Shown: in pieces, positions 33,236 through 41,263 of the stretch
Position numbering within the stretch: the first letter of the stretch is position 1
Layout of the letters: every line of letters starts with the position of its first letter
From: Variovorax sp. IB41
Lineage (GTDB): Bacteria; Pseudomonadota; Gammaproteobacteria; Burkholderiales; Burkholderiaceae_C
Direction: 5' to 3'
NCBI RefSeq assembly: GCF_016405905.1
Contig: NZ_JAEFCB010000035.1
Location: 1-45,330 of the forward strand
DNA: 45,330 bases
Translations under genes and position numbers: made by a program
The notes under the pieces: generated by a model
Told to the model about the DNA's origin: nothing
Databases searched by the model: none
Seen by the model: the letters and a program-made list of their open reading frames with translations, nothing else

Positions 33236-34366
33236 ATGAATCATTTGAATTGCTTGCCGCAAGACGGCATTTTCTGGGGCCAGCACATCTTGCAAGGCGC
33301 CGTGGCACGGCTCGGCGAACACGGCATCCACCGGCCGATGACGTTCACCGTCGAACCGCTGACAAAGCTCTACCAGGATTGCGTGCGGTCCAACCTGAAG
33401 CAGGCTGTGGGCAGCTTCATGGAGCTGCCGGCGCACGTGCCGGACGTGGCGGTTCAGGCCGGCCTCGACGCCTGTCTTCGCGCCGGGGCCGAGTCGATCG
33501 TGGCGCTGGGCGGCGGCTCGGTGCTCGATGCGGCCAAGGCCGTGTCCTACCTGCACCATGAAAGGACCGGGCGCTACCTGCCCATCGCGGCACTGCCGAC
33601 GACACTCTCGGGCTCCGAGTTCTCTCACTACTTCGGCATCACCGAGACCGACGGCCCCGAGAAATTCAAGCGCAGCCATGCAGTGCGCGAGACGGTGCCC
33701 AAGGTGGTCGTGATCGACCCCGTGCTCGTGTTCGACACGCCGCGCGCGCTGCTGCTGTCGTCCGCCATCAAGGGGATGGACCATGCGGTGGAGGGCATGC
33801 GCAAAGTCACGAAGGAGCATCCGCACGCCATCATGGCGGCGAGCGGGCTTGCACGGTTCATGACGGTGCTGCGGAAGTGGCCGCAAGCCATGACCACGCG
33901 CGAGGCGCTGGACAAGGGACTGGTGACACCCGACGACCTGCTGCAGCTCCAGCTGGCAGCCTGGCAGTGCTACTTCTCGCCCGCTTCGGTCATCTACGGC
34001 CTGAGCCACCGCATCGGCCACATCCTGGGCGGCACCTTCGGCCTGCCGCACAGCGCGACTTCCTGCATCACGCTGGCACCGGTGATTCGCGCCTGCGCGG
34101 ATTTCTACGGCGACAAGCTCGGCATCTTTTTTGCAGACAACGGCGCCGCTTCGCGCGACGTGGATGCCGCCGCACACCTGGCCGACAGCATCTCGCAGAT
34201 GGTGAAGTCGCTCGGCTTGCCCGACCGCATCGGTGCCTTCGATCTCGACCGGGCCAAGCTCCCCGAGGTCGCCCGCCTGCTGAAGAAGAACTACCCCAAC
34301 GAAGTAGCCGACCTGGGCAACAACGCGAGCGTCAAGCTCGACGCGTTGCTCGAGAGCCTCTGGTAA
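33236..34366 (+). CDS. Maleylacetate reductase-like iron-containing alcohol dehydrogenase
   Basis: A 376-residue protein of the Fe-ADH/maleylacetate reductase family. The nucleotide motif is LGGGSVLDAAKAV (91-103). PTTLSGSEFSHYFGITETDG is characteristic of the maleylacetate reductase branch, and metal-site His candidates lie in GMDHAVEG, LSHRIGHILGG and GLPHS. The enzyme reduces maleylacetate, the product of hydroquinone or hydroxyquinol ring cleavage, to 3-oxoadipate, as LinF does in lindane breakdown. This fits the PcpA/LinE-like gene 1.8 kb upstream. ATG 33236 has no strong ribosome site; the frame could open at a TTG at 33212. Confidence 0.86.
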   Translation: MNHLNCLPQDGIFWGQHILQGAVARLGEHGIHRPMTFTVEPLTKLYQDCVRSNLKQAVGSFMELPAHVPDVAVQAGLDACLRAGAESIVALGGGSVLDAAKAVSYLHHERTGRYLPIAALPTTLSGSEFSHYFGITETDGPEKFKRSHAVRETVPKVVVIDPVLVFDTPRALLLSSAIKGMDHAVEGMRKVTKEHPHAIMAASGLARFMTVLRKWPQAMTTREALDKGLVTPDDLLQLQLAAWQCYFSPASVIYGLSHRIGHILGGTFGLPHSATSCITLAPVIRACADFYGDKLGIFFADNGAASRDVDAAAHLADSISQMVKSLGLPDRIGAFDLDRAKLPEVARLLKKNYPNEVADLGNNASVKLDALLESLW

Positions 34367-34417
34367 GCCCTTGGCGAGCCTTTGATGAGCGCCCGGTAGT
34401 CGCCTGGCTGAGGACGC

Positions 34418-34488
34418 ATTGGTGCTTCGCAGACAACGCCATGGTCCCTCGCGCATACCTACCGCCGAGGGCGGGCCGTTCCTAGGAT
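34418..34488 (+). promoter_or_regulatory. Regulon promoter copy 8 (before the envelope-protein operon)
   Basis: ATTGGTGC-N7-ACAACG at 34418, CCTACCGC at 34458-34465 and CCTAGGAT at 34481-34488, with regular 40/23 offsets. The bases between dyad and second box (GCCATGGTCC) closely match copy 10. It lies 36 bases before the start at 34524. Confidence 0.72.
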
Positions 34489-34523
34489 CGATGGGGTCCA
34501 TCCCACCCTTCAAGGAGCTTCCC

Positions 34524-35765
34524 ATGCGTCTGCGCACCATCACCACTGCCCTCGCCCTCGCCTGCTGCCTCGGTGCTTCCCTCAACGCCGCCGCGGCGGA
34601 CGTGAAGTCCATCTCCCGCCTTGCAGCGGGTCCCGGCAACATCCTGTTCGTCGCCGACTGGAAAGCCGCCCGCGTCCACGCGATCTCACTGCCCGCGGCA
34701 CAACAGCAGCCGGCAGGCACCGCGTTCAACATCCTCGATCTGGAGAGCCTGCTCTCCGCCCAAGTCGGCGGCGCCAGGGTCACGGTCGAGGACATGGTTG
34801 TGAGGCCCGGCACCGCGCAGGTGTACGTGGCCGTGAGCTACGGCGCCGCGAAGACGCCAGCGCTCATCCTCGTCACCAGCGACAAGAAAGCGCGGCGCAT
34901 CGACCTGAAGGCAGCCGCCTCCACGTCCGTTGCGCTGCGCGACGCACCCACCTCCGACTACAGCTTCTGGAAGGAAACGCCGGAGCGCAGCTTCACCGTC
35001 ACCGACATGAAGTGGCGCGAAGGCGAACTCTTTGTGGCCGGCCTTTCCAACCAGGACTTTGCCTCGACGCTGCGCCGGGTGAAGTACCCGTTCGACGCGA
35101 AGCAGTCGGTCACCTCGGTGGAGATCTACCACGCGGGCCACAACCTGATCGAGACGCGCGCGCCGATCCGCGCAATGAGTTTCGCGAGCTGGGGCGGCAA
35201 GCCCTACCTGGTGGCCGCCTACACGTGCACGCCGCTGGTGACGATCCCGCTGGACGACCTGAAGGACGGCGCACACATCCGCGGCAAGACCGTCGCTGAA
35301 CTCGGCTACGGCAACACGCCCGCGGACATGATTGCCTACTCGCGAACAGAGCAGGGCAAGACCGAGGACTTCCTGCTGCTGGCGAACTTCGACCGCGTGT
35401 CGAACGTCATTCCCGTGTCGCAGCTGGAGGCGACGGGTTCGCGTCCCGGCATCGATAAGCAGGTGCCGTTCGGGCAGCTCGCGGGCGTCGAGGTCATGCA
35501 AGCTCCGCTGGCCGGCACGCTGCGGCTGGACAATCTCGACGAGAAATCTTTCGTCGTCGTGCGTCGCCGGCTCGAGAAGGACGCGCTGCAGCTCGTTTCC
35601 ATCGGCAAGGAATTGAGCTTCCGGCTGACCGACCACGTCTCGGAGTACGCCTTCGCGGAGTACAGCTTCAAGGGCGACAACTTCCAGTTGCAGAACATCA
35701 AGCCCCGGCAGGACATGCTGCTGAAGGACGAAGGCTTCCCGGACCTGATCAAGGCATCGGAGTAA
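34524..35765 (+). CDS. Exported protein, probably beta-propeller-like, unknown function
   Basis: A 413-residue protein with a signal peptide (TTALALACCLGASLNAAAA, cleavage near residue 25). The mature part reads as repeated beta strands with propeller-like phrases (GPGNILFVADWKAARVHAIS; RPGTAQVYVAVSYGAAKTPA), so a periplasmic propeller is likely. No catalytic motif was recognised. CAAGGAG precedes the ATG. It starts a run of three envelope genes with 35769 and 36638, under promoter copy 8. Confidence 0.75.
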   Translation: MRLRTITTALALACCLGASLNAAAADVKSISRLAAGPGNILFVADWKAARVHAISLPAAQQQPAGTAFNILDLESLLSAQVGGARVTVEDMVVRPGTAQVYVAVSYGAAKTPALILVTSDKKARRIDLKAAASTSVALRDAPTSDYSFWKETPERSFTVTDMKWREGELFVAGLSNQDFASTLRRVKYPFDAKQSVTSVEIYHAGHNLIETRAPIRAMSFASWGGKPYLVAAYTCTPLVTIPLDDLKDGAHIRGKTVAELGYGNTPADMIAYSRTEQGKTEDFLLLANFDRVSNVIPVSQLEATGSRPGIDKQVPFGQLAGVEVMQAPLAGTLRLDNLDEKSFVVVRRRLEKDALQLVSIGKELSFRLTDHVSEYAFAEYSFKGDNFQLQNIKPRQDMLLKDEGFPDLIKASE

Positions 35766-35768
35766 GCC

Positions 35769-36569
35769 GTGCGTCTTCGCCGACTGTGCGGCGCCGTGGC
35801 GCTCGCCGTGACGCTGGGCGCGTCGCACGCCGGACCGCCCGCGCCATCCCCCGCAGCTGCGCAAATGGTGCGCGTCCAGCCATCCGCTGGTCAGGTGCCG
35901 GCCAACCTGCTGCGCCTGTCCATCGAGTTCGCGACACGGATCGAAGGCCCGGTGCTGCCGAGGCTCGCGCTGCTGCGCCCCGATGGAAAGCCGCTCGAGC
36001 AGCCGTTTCTCGAGCAGGAACTCTGGTCGCCCAGCGGCCGAATCCTGACCGTGCTGCTGCATCCAGGCCGCGTCAAGACCGGCCTGAACGCGCGTGAGGT
36101 CCTCGGGCCGATCCTGGTCGACGGAGACGATGTGACCTTGACGCTCGACGACCATCCCATCCAGCACTGGCGCGTCGGGCCCGTCGACACGCGCGGTCCG
36201 GCGGTGTCGGCATGGCGCCTGTCGTCCGTGCATGCCGGGTCGAGGCAAGCGCTCGTCGTGACGCTGGACGACGCCATCGACGGCCGGGAAGTCGACTACA
36301 TCGCGATCGCAGACCCGCACGGCCGGCGCGTGAATGGTCAAGCCCTGCTGAAAGACAGCGAGCGCACCTGGGCCTTCACCCCGCACGCCCCGTGGCGCGC
36401 AGGCGAATACCGGCTCATCGCGCGCGGCACCCTCGAAGACCCGGCAGGGAATCGCCTCGGCGGGCGCTTCGAAACACCTGCGGCTACGCCGGCCTCTGCG
36501 CCCACCGATGCCGCGCTTGCATTCACCGTGGGCTCGGCCTCGTCATCGGCCAGCAAGCATCGCCCCTGA
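35769..36569 (+). CDS. Exported protein with Ig-like strands, unknown function
   Basis: A 266-residue protein starting at GTG 35769, only three bases after the previous stop, so it is surely co-transcribed. A signal peptide (LCGAVALAVTLGASHAG) is followed by two regions that look like Ig/SbsA-type strand repeats (QPSAGQVPANLLRLSIEFAT; TFTPHAP-like phrases near residue 200, DPAGNRLGGRFET). No enzyme motif is visible. With the propeller-like partner it may form a periplasmic or outer-membrane assembly; this is inference from order only. Confidence 0.7.
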   Translation: MRLRRLCGAVALAVTLGASHAGPPAPSPAAAQMVRVQPSAGQVPANLLRLSIEFATRIEGPVLPRLALLRPDGKPLEQPFLEQELWSPSGRILTVLLHPGRVKTGLNAREVLGPILVDGDDVTLTLDDHPIQHWRVGPVDTRGPAVSAWRLSSVHAGSRQALVVTLDDAIDGREVDYIAIADPHGRRVNGQALLKDSERTWAFTPHAPWRAGEYRLIARGTLEDPAGNRLGGRFETPAATPASAPTDAALAFTVGSASSSASKHRP

Positions 36570-36637
36570 ACTCCTGAGCATCCGATGCATTCGACGACAC
36601 CGCGAGAGCCGTGCTGCTCGATGCATCCAACAATCCA

Positions 36638-37243
36638 ATGTCCGATCGAACTTTCCCCTTCAACCTCCGGCTACCGCAACTCCGTCTCAAGCGACATGGC
36701 GCAGCAACGGTCCTTCTCGCCATCGGCGCCTGCATGTCGCAGGTGGCGCGCGCCGACACCCCTTCGTATCAACCCTCGTCCCTCTTCACCCAGTTCGGCT
36801 CGGCGCACGGTACCCGCACGCTGACCGCGGGGCTGACCTGGGACCTGCCCTATCGATGGCAGCTGGGCCCGGGCGAGCTGAGCAGCTATCTGGAAGCCTC
36901 CTACGCGTACTGGCAAATCCAGTCGGCGGACCGGGCCGGGCTTTCGCACCTGTCGCAGTTCGCGCTGGTCCCGGTGCTGCGCTACCGCCCCGCAGACGGC
37001 GCTTCGCCGTGGTTCTTCGAAACCGGGGTGGGGGTGACCGCTACCTCGTCGGTCTACAGGACACGTGAGAAGAGCTTTTCGACGAGCTTCAACTTCGGCA
37101 CCCACCTAGCGGTCGGCCGCAGCTTCGGTGCGCAACGCCAGCACGAGATCGCGTTGCGCCTCGAACACTTCTCGAATGCGGGCATCAAGCATCCGAACCC
37201 CGGCGAGAACTTCATTCAGCTGCGGTACGCACGCAGGTTCTAG
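36638..37243 (+). CDS. PagL-like outer-membrane lipid A deacylase
   Basis: A 201-residue protein with a signal-like stretch (GAATVLLAIGACMSQVARA) and a beta-barrel pattern ending in a C-terminal Phe (QLRYARRF), as outer-membrane proteins do. The late motif LEHFSNAGIKHPNPGENFIQ matches PagL, whose His and Ser in HxS are catalytic (His177, Ser179; Glu190 is a candidate third residue). PagL removes the 3-O-acyl chain of lipid A, changing envelope charge and permeability. The start is uncertain: ATG 36638 is used, with an in-frame GTG at 36611. It is third in the operon begun at 34524. Confidence 0.78.
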   Translation: MSDRTFPFNLRLPQLRLKRHGAATVLLAIGACMSQVARADTPSYQPSSLFTQFGSAHGTRTLTAGLTWDLPYRWQLGPGELSSYLEASYAYWQIQSADRAGLSHLSQFALVPVLRYRPADGASPWFFETGVGVTATSSVYRTREKSFSTSFNFGTHLAVGRSFGAQRQHEIALRLEHFSNAGIKHPNPGENFIQLRYARRF

Positions 37244-37280
37244 TGGCACTGCGCAAGAAGGTGTCGGGCACGACACCGCG

Positions 37281-37351
37281 ATTGGTGCGCTCGCGACAAC
37301 ACAGTGCAACCCCACACATGCCTTCCGTCGCCGCGCATGCCTGCCTAGCAT
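37281..37351 (+). promoter_or_regulatory. Regulon promoter copy 9 (before the beta-class GST)
   Basis: ATTGGTGC-N7-ACAACA at 37281, CCTTCCGT at 37321-37328 and CCTAGCAT at 37344-37351; regular 40/23 offsets. It lies 89 bases before the start at 37440. Confidence 0.7.
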
Positions 37352-37439
37352 CGAATCGTTCGCAAGCCTCTTCTTCACAAAGCGAAGCCAAACGTTCCGC
37401 CAAAAAGCGAACGACTCGCTTCAACCCAACGAATACCTC

Positions 37440-38057
37440 ATGAAGCTCTATCACATGCCCGGCGCTTGCTCCCTCGCCGACCTGATCGTTCTCCAGTGGA
37501 TCGGCGCAGACCACGAGCCGGTGCGCATGAGCCTGGAAAGCATCAAGTCGCCCGGCTATCTCGCCCTCAACGCGGGCGGCACGGTGCCGCTGCTGATGGA
37601 CGGCGACCTGTCGCTCACCGAGAACGTCGCCATCCTCGGCTACCTGGCCGACTTGTATCCCGAAGCCCGCCTGCTGGGCGACGGGTCGCCGCGTGCGCGC
37701 GCCGAAGTCATGCGATGGCTGGGCTTTCTCAACTCGGATGTGCACAAGGCGTTCAAACCGATCTTCGTGCCGCAGCGCTTCCTGGAAGACGCGGCGATGG
37801 CGCCCGTGCTTGCGGACAACGCGCGCGGCCACGTGCGTGAATATCTCGCGCGGCTGGACGACCAGCTCGACGGACGCGACTGGCTGACCGGCGAGCGCTC
37901 CATCGCGGACCCGTACCTGTTCGTGATCTCGCGCTGGTCGGCGGCCAAGGAGATCGACATGCAAGGCCTGGACAACCTCGCGCGTTTCGTCCGGATGATG
38001 GACGGCAACGCCGGTGTACAGGCCGCGCTGGCTGCCGAGAGCGGCATACCGCAGTAA
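37440..38057 (+). CDS. Beta-class glutathione S-transferase
   Basis: A 205-residue GST. MKLYHMPGACS places the beta-class catalytic Cys at residue 10. The cis-Pro motif is GGTVPLLMDG and the GSH-binding ENVAILGYLADL. The C-terminal helical domain has WLTGERSIADPYLFVISRW. Beta-class GSTs handle electrophiles and can form a mixed disulphide with glutathione; bacterial ones also act on chlorinated compounds. No clear ribosome site is visible before the ATG. It heads a run with the genes at 38071, 38469 and 38873, all with short gaps. Confidence 0.9.
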   Translation: MKLYHMPGACSLADLIVLQWIGADHEPVRMSLESIKSPGYLALNAGGTVPLLMDGDLSLTENVAILGYLADLYPEARLLGDGSPRARAEVMRWLGFLNSDVHKAFKPIFVPQRFLEDAAMAPVLADNARGHVREYLARLDDQLDGRDWLTGERSIADPYLFVISRWSAAKEIDMQGLDNLARFVRMMDGNAGVQAALAAESGIPQ

Positions 38058-38070
38058 CCCCGGACATGTC

Positions 38071-38430
38071 ATGAGACTGTCGCTGACATCCTCTCTCGAA
38101 GCGCCCGAACCGGTCTGCGCCACGTCGAGCGCGCTCGCCCGCTGGTACGCGGAGCAGCCCGCCGTTCGGCGCCTGTGGGCCATCCAGGCGACGGACGGGC
38201 CCATGCTGCGCGTCATCGTGATGCTGGAACCCTCGCTGGACGGCGACGAGATCAGTCCCGCCTGGATGGCACATGGCAGCCGATGGGCGCGCGACCTGCG
38301 TGAACGGCTGGCCGGCGCTGTGCAACTGGAGCGCATCGACGGGCCGCTGCCCGACGAGTTCGAGATCGACGGCGAAGGCGCCGTGCTCTCCGTGCTGTGT
38401 TGGCGCGACTCGACCACGCCCGACGCCTGA
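38071..38430 (+). CDS. Small conserved-looking protein, unknown function
   Basis: A 119-residue soluble protein placed 13 bases after the GST stop, so probably in the same operon. It has no signal peptide or membrane segment. The pattern (ARWYAEQPAVRRLWAIQATD; MLRVIVMLEPSLDGDEISPA) suggests an alternating alpha/beta fold with an acidic C-terminal half. I do not recognise the family. Codon use and spacing make it a real gene. Confidence 0.65.
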   Translation: MRLSLTSSLEAPEPVCATSSALARWYAEQPAVRRLWAIQATDGPMLRVIVMLEPSLDGDEISPAWMAHGSRWARDLRERLAGAVQLERIDGPLPDEFEIDGEGAVLSVLCWRDSTTPDA

Positions 38431-38468
38431 GCACCCCATCGGTCCCGGCACAAGAGAGAGGCTCGACC

Positions 38469-38855
38469 ATGGCCCAGGGCACCGCGCGCATCGGGCGCGA
38501 CCGCTACCGCACGCAGATCGACCTTGCCAGCGGCCACACGCTCGTCTCGGACGAGCCCTCCGTCCTCGGCGGCGAAGGCGCGGGCGCCACGCCCTACGAA
38601 CTGGTGCTTGCCGGGCTTGGGGCATGCACGGCCATCACGCTGCGCATGTATGCGGACCTGAAGAACTGGCCGCTCGAATCGGTGCAGGTGGACCTTCATC
38701 TTTCCCGGGAAGACGACGCCATGCTGATCGAAAGATCGCTGCGCATCGTCGGCCTGGACGACACGCAGAAGGCACGCCTGGCCGACATCGCCGAGCGGAC
38801 ACCGGTGACGCTGACGCTCAAGACGAGCATCCCGATCCGTACGCATCTGGCCTAG
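38469..38855 (+). CDS. OsmC-family protein lacking the second redox Cys
   Basis: A 128-residue OsmC/Ohr-fold protein. The first redox Cys is present (LVLAGLGACTAITLRMYAD, Cys53). Where the family normally has a second Cys (CPVHxTL), this protein reads TPVTLTLKT, so it cannot form the usual internal disulphide in peroxide reduction. It may use another thiol or have a binding role. It lies 17 bases before the fused hydrolase-OsmC gene, whose OsmC part keeps both Cys, so the two may have divided functions. Confidence 0.83.
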   Translation: MAQGTARIGRDRYRTQIDLASGHTLVSDEPSVLGGEGAGATPYELVLAGLGACTAITLRMYADLKNWPLESVQVDLHLSREDDAMLIERSLRIVGLDDTQKARLADIAERTPVTLTLKTSIPIRTHLA

Positions 38856-38872
38856 ACACAGGAACACGCCCC

Positions 38873-40066
38873 GTGCCCACTCGCTCCTTCGAATTTCTCA
38901 ACCCCGGTGGACACCGCCTGTCAGGCAGCCTCGAAATGCCGGAGGGTATCCATCGGGGTTGGGCCCTCTTTGCGCACTGCTTTACCTGCGGCAAGAACAA
39001 CCTCGCGGCCATGCGCATCGCGCGGGCGCTGGCCAGTGCGGGCATCGGGGTGCTGCGCTTCGACTTCACCGGGCTGGGCGACAGCGATGGCAGCTTCGCC
39101 GACACGAGCTTCTCGCTGAACGTGCAGGACCTCGTGTCTGCCGCCGACGCCATGGAGGCGGTCGGCATGCCGCCGCGCCTGCTCATCGGCCACAGCCTCG
39201 GCGGCTCCGCCATGCTCGCCGCGGCAGGCGGCATTGCAAGCGCGCGCGCCATCGCGACCATTGCCGCACCGTTCGACGTGGCCCACGTGCTGCACCTGCT
39301 GGACCCGGCGGGTCTTGCGCGCCTCGAAGCCGAGGGGCAGGCGCTGGTCCAGGTGGTCGGACGGCCGATGGCGGTCGGCAAGGCCTTTGTGGACGACTTG
39401 CGCGCACACGACCAAGGCGCACGCATCGCGGTCCTTCGCCGGCCGCTGCTGCTGCTCCATGCGCCGCGGGACCGGACGATCGATATCGAAAACGCCACGC
39501 GCATCTTTCTGGCGGCGAGGCATCCCAAGAGTTTCGTCTCGCTCGACGATGCGGACCACCTGCTGTCGCAGCGCGAAGACGCCGAACACGTCGCGCACCT
39601 CATCGCGGCCTGGGCGGCCCGCTACCTGCCCGAGCCACCCTCCGGCCATCCGATCGCGGCGGATGCCGAGGCGGAAGAAACGGGGCTGGGGAAATTTCAG
39701 CTCGCGCTGCGCTCGGGTGGCTCGCGCTGGCTCGCTGACGAACCCGCAACGGTGGGAGGGCTCGGTTCGGGCCCCACGCCCTACAACCTCTTGTCGTCCG
39801 CGCTCGCCGCCTGCACGACCATGACGCTGCGCCACTACGCCGACAGCAAGGGCTGGCCGGTCACGCGCATCCGCACCGCGGTGAGCCACCGAAAGGACAA
39901 GGCGACGTCCCCGCCCGATGTCTTCAGCCGCCGGGTGTCCATCGACGGCACCCTCACGCAGGCACAACGCGCGCAATTGCTGGACATGGCGCAGCGATGC
40001 CCCGTTCACCAAACGCTCGAAGCCGGCGCGCGCTTCGAGCCCGTGGAAGGCGAGCCACCCGCATGA
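38873..40066 (+). CDS. Bifunctional alpha/beta hydrolase-OsmC fusion protein
   Basis: A 397-residue fusion. Residues 1-255 are an alpha/beta hydrolase: FAHCFTCGKNN near the oxyanion hole, LRFDFTGLGDSDG, nucleophile elbow LLIGHSLGGSA (Ser108), Asp in LHAPRDRTID and His in DDADHLLS. Residues from about 265 form an OsmC domain with both redox Cys (SALAACTTMTLRHYADSKGW; AQRCPVHQTLEAGA). Such fusions are known in proteobacteria, with the hydrolase perhaps freeing a thiol or ester for the OsmC part; the substrate is not known. The start is GTG 38873 with CAGGAA upstream. It ends the GST-OsmC operon. Confidence 0.87.
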   Translation: MPTRSFEFLNPGGHRLSGSLEMPEGIHRGWALFAHCFTCGKNNLAAMRIARALASAGIGVLRFDFTGLGDSDGSFADTSFSLNVQDLVSAADAMEAVGMPPRLLIGHSLGGSAMLAAAGGIASARAIATIAAPFDVAHVLHLLDPAGLARLEAEGQALVQVVGRPMAVGKAFVDDLRAHDQGARIAVLRRPLLLLHAPRDRTIDIENATRIFLAARHPKSFVSLDDADHLLSQREDAEHVAHLIAAWAARYLPEPPSGHPIAADAEAEETGLGKFQLALRSGGSRWLADEPATVGGLGSGPTPYNLLSSALAACTTMTLRHYADSKGWPVTRIRTAVSHRKDKATSPPDVFSRRVSIDGTLTQAQRAQLLDMAQRCPVHQTLEAGARFEPVEGEPPA

Positions 40067-40097
40067 GCGCCGCGCTGGCCCATGCAGCGAACGCGAG

Positions 40098-40168
40098 ATT
40101 GGTGCCTTGTGGACAACACCATGGTCCATCGCGCAGGCCTACCGGGCCCCGGCACCCGATCCTACGAT
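40098..40168 (+). promoter_or_regulatory. Regulon promoter copy 10 (before the cupin gene)
   Basis: ATTGGTGC-N7-ACAACA at 40098, CCTACCGG at 40138-40145 and CCTACGAT at 40161-40168: a near-consensus copy with regular 40/23 offsets, 36 bases before the start at 40204. Confidence 0.75.
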
Positions 40169-40203
40169 TCATCCATCGCATCAACGAAGGCAAGACGAAG
40201 ACC

Positions 40204-40623
40204 ATGACCAAGATTGCAAGAAGCCTCGGGCTGACATTTCTGTTCGCCGCAGGCGCTGCCATGGCACAGCACACCGCATCGCACGGCGGGCCCAAGGACG
40301 CCAAGGTCACGCCGCTTCTGACCCAGGAGATGAAGGACATCCCCGGCAAGGAAGTGCTGATGATCACGGTGGACTACCCGCCGGGCGCCGTCGACCCGGT
40401 GCATCGCCACGACGCCCACAGCTTCGTGTACGTGCTCGAAGGCTCGATCGTGATGGGCGTGAAGGGCGGCAAGGAAGTGACGCTGAAGGCCGGCGACACC
40501 TTCTACGAAGGCCCCGACGACATCCACACCGTCGGGCGCAACGCCAGCAAGACCAAGCCCGCGAAGTTCGTCGTCACGCTCGTGAAGAACAAGGGCGCCG
40601 AGTTCTTCATTCCAGTGAAATAA
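40204..40623 (+). CDS. Exported cupin-domain protein
   Basis: A 139-residue protein with a signal peptide (SLGLTFLFAAGAAMA, cleavage near residue 21). A single cupin barrel follows: PVHRHDAHSFVYVLEGSIVM with His67 and His69 as metal ligand candidates, then LKAGDTFYEGPDDIHTV with His108. Small exported cupins of this type often accompany oxidative-stress or aromatic genes, but the ligand is unknown. ATG 40204 is preferred to longer frames because it begins the signal peptide. It stands alone under promoter copy 10. Confidence 0.85.
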   Translation: MTKIARSLGLTFLFAAGAAMAQHTASHGGPKDAKVTPLLTQEMKDIPGKEVLMITVDYPPGAVDPVHRHDAHSFVYVLEGSIVMGVKGGKEVTLKAGDTFYEGPDDIHTVGRNASKTKPAKFVVTLVKNKGAEFFIPVK

Positions 40624-40884
40624 CCCACCGGTTGCATTCCACCCGCCGCAACGAAGATGACGGGTGTCAGATCGCCGAGGCGGCTGTAATGAGGCGTGCA
40701 CTTTCCACCCGTTCGTGCACGGGACAGACTCACGTCGGCGCGGTGTCCCCGCGTAAATCCGACCAGCAACACGGCGACGCTGCGGGTGGAAGGCATCCCT
40801 TGTTTCCTGCGACAGGAAGCCGGCACGAGCTCTCTTCGCGCCACTCACCCGTTCGCCGCTGGTGAACACCAAGAAAAGAATGCC
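40624..40884. other. Gap without a supported gene
   Basis: No gene is seen. TTCCTG/CAGGAA (around 40804-40819) forms a small inverted repeat of unknown use. There is no regulon module. Confidence 0.3.
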
Positions 40885-40944
40885 ATGAAGACTACCGCCC
40901 CTTCGCTTTCACTTTCACCGTCCCGTGCGGAGGTGCGCGCATGA
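40885..40944 (+). CDS. Possible 19-residue leader peptide before the zinc-finger gene
   Basis: ATG 40885 opens a 19-codon frame (MKTTAPSLSLSPSRAEVRA) whose stop overlaps the ATG of the zinc-finger gene in ATGA. The A/G-rich stretch AAGAAAAGAA lies just upstream. The overlap suggests translational coupling. It could also be chance; there is no other support. Confidence 0.3.
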   Translation: MKTTAPSLSLSPSRAEVRA

Positions 40945-41198
40945 CCACCAGCTGCACGCACCTGGACCAGGTCCACCCGGTCACACCGACAACCAACGGG
41001 TGCGAGGAATGCCTGCGGTCCGGCGGCCGCTGGGTTCACCTGCGCATGTGCCTGACCTGCGGTCACGTCGGATGTTGTGACTCGTCGCAGGGAAAGCACG
41101 CGACCGGTCACTTCCACCAGACCGGCCACGCGATCGTGCAGTCCGCGGAGCCCGGCGAATACTGGCGATGGTGCTATGTCGACAAGCAGCTCGTCTGA
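40941..41198 (+). CDS. UBP-type zinc-finger protein
   Basis: An 85-residue protein that is almost wholly one UBP zinc finger. Cys5, His7, Cys21, Cys24, Cys37, Cys40, Cys45, His53, His57 and His63 are placed as in the ZnF-UBP family (CTHLDQV; NGCEECLRSG; RMCLTCGHVGCCDSSQGKHA; HFHQTGHAIV). In eukaryotes this finger binds ubiquitin C-termini; in bacteria it appears as a stand-alone small protein of unknown role. It precedes the peroxiredoxin gene by 65 bases, suggesting a link to redox stress. Confidence 0.87.
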   Translation: MTTSCTHLDQVHPVTPTTNGCEECLRSGGRWVHLRMCLTCGHVGCCDSSQGKHATGHFHQTGHAIVQSAEPGEYWRWCYVDKQLV

Positions 41199-41263
41199 GC
41201 CTCGGGTGCGATGCAGCGTCCTGCACCCAGCGATCGACCTCCCCCACTTTTCGGAGCCTTGCC

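Noticed and set aside
31250..34813. A 1187-residue minus-strand open frame spanning several genes
   Set aside because: It crosses four well-supported plus-strand genes and their gaps, with no recognisable domain; it is a product of GC-rich codon bias.
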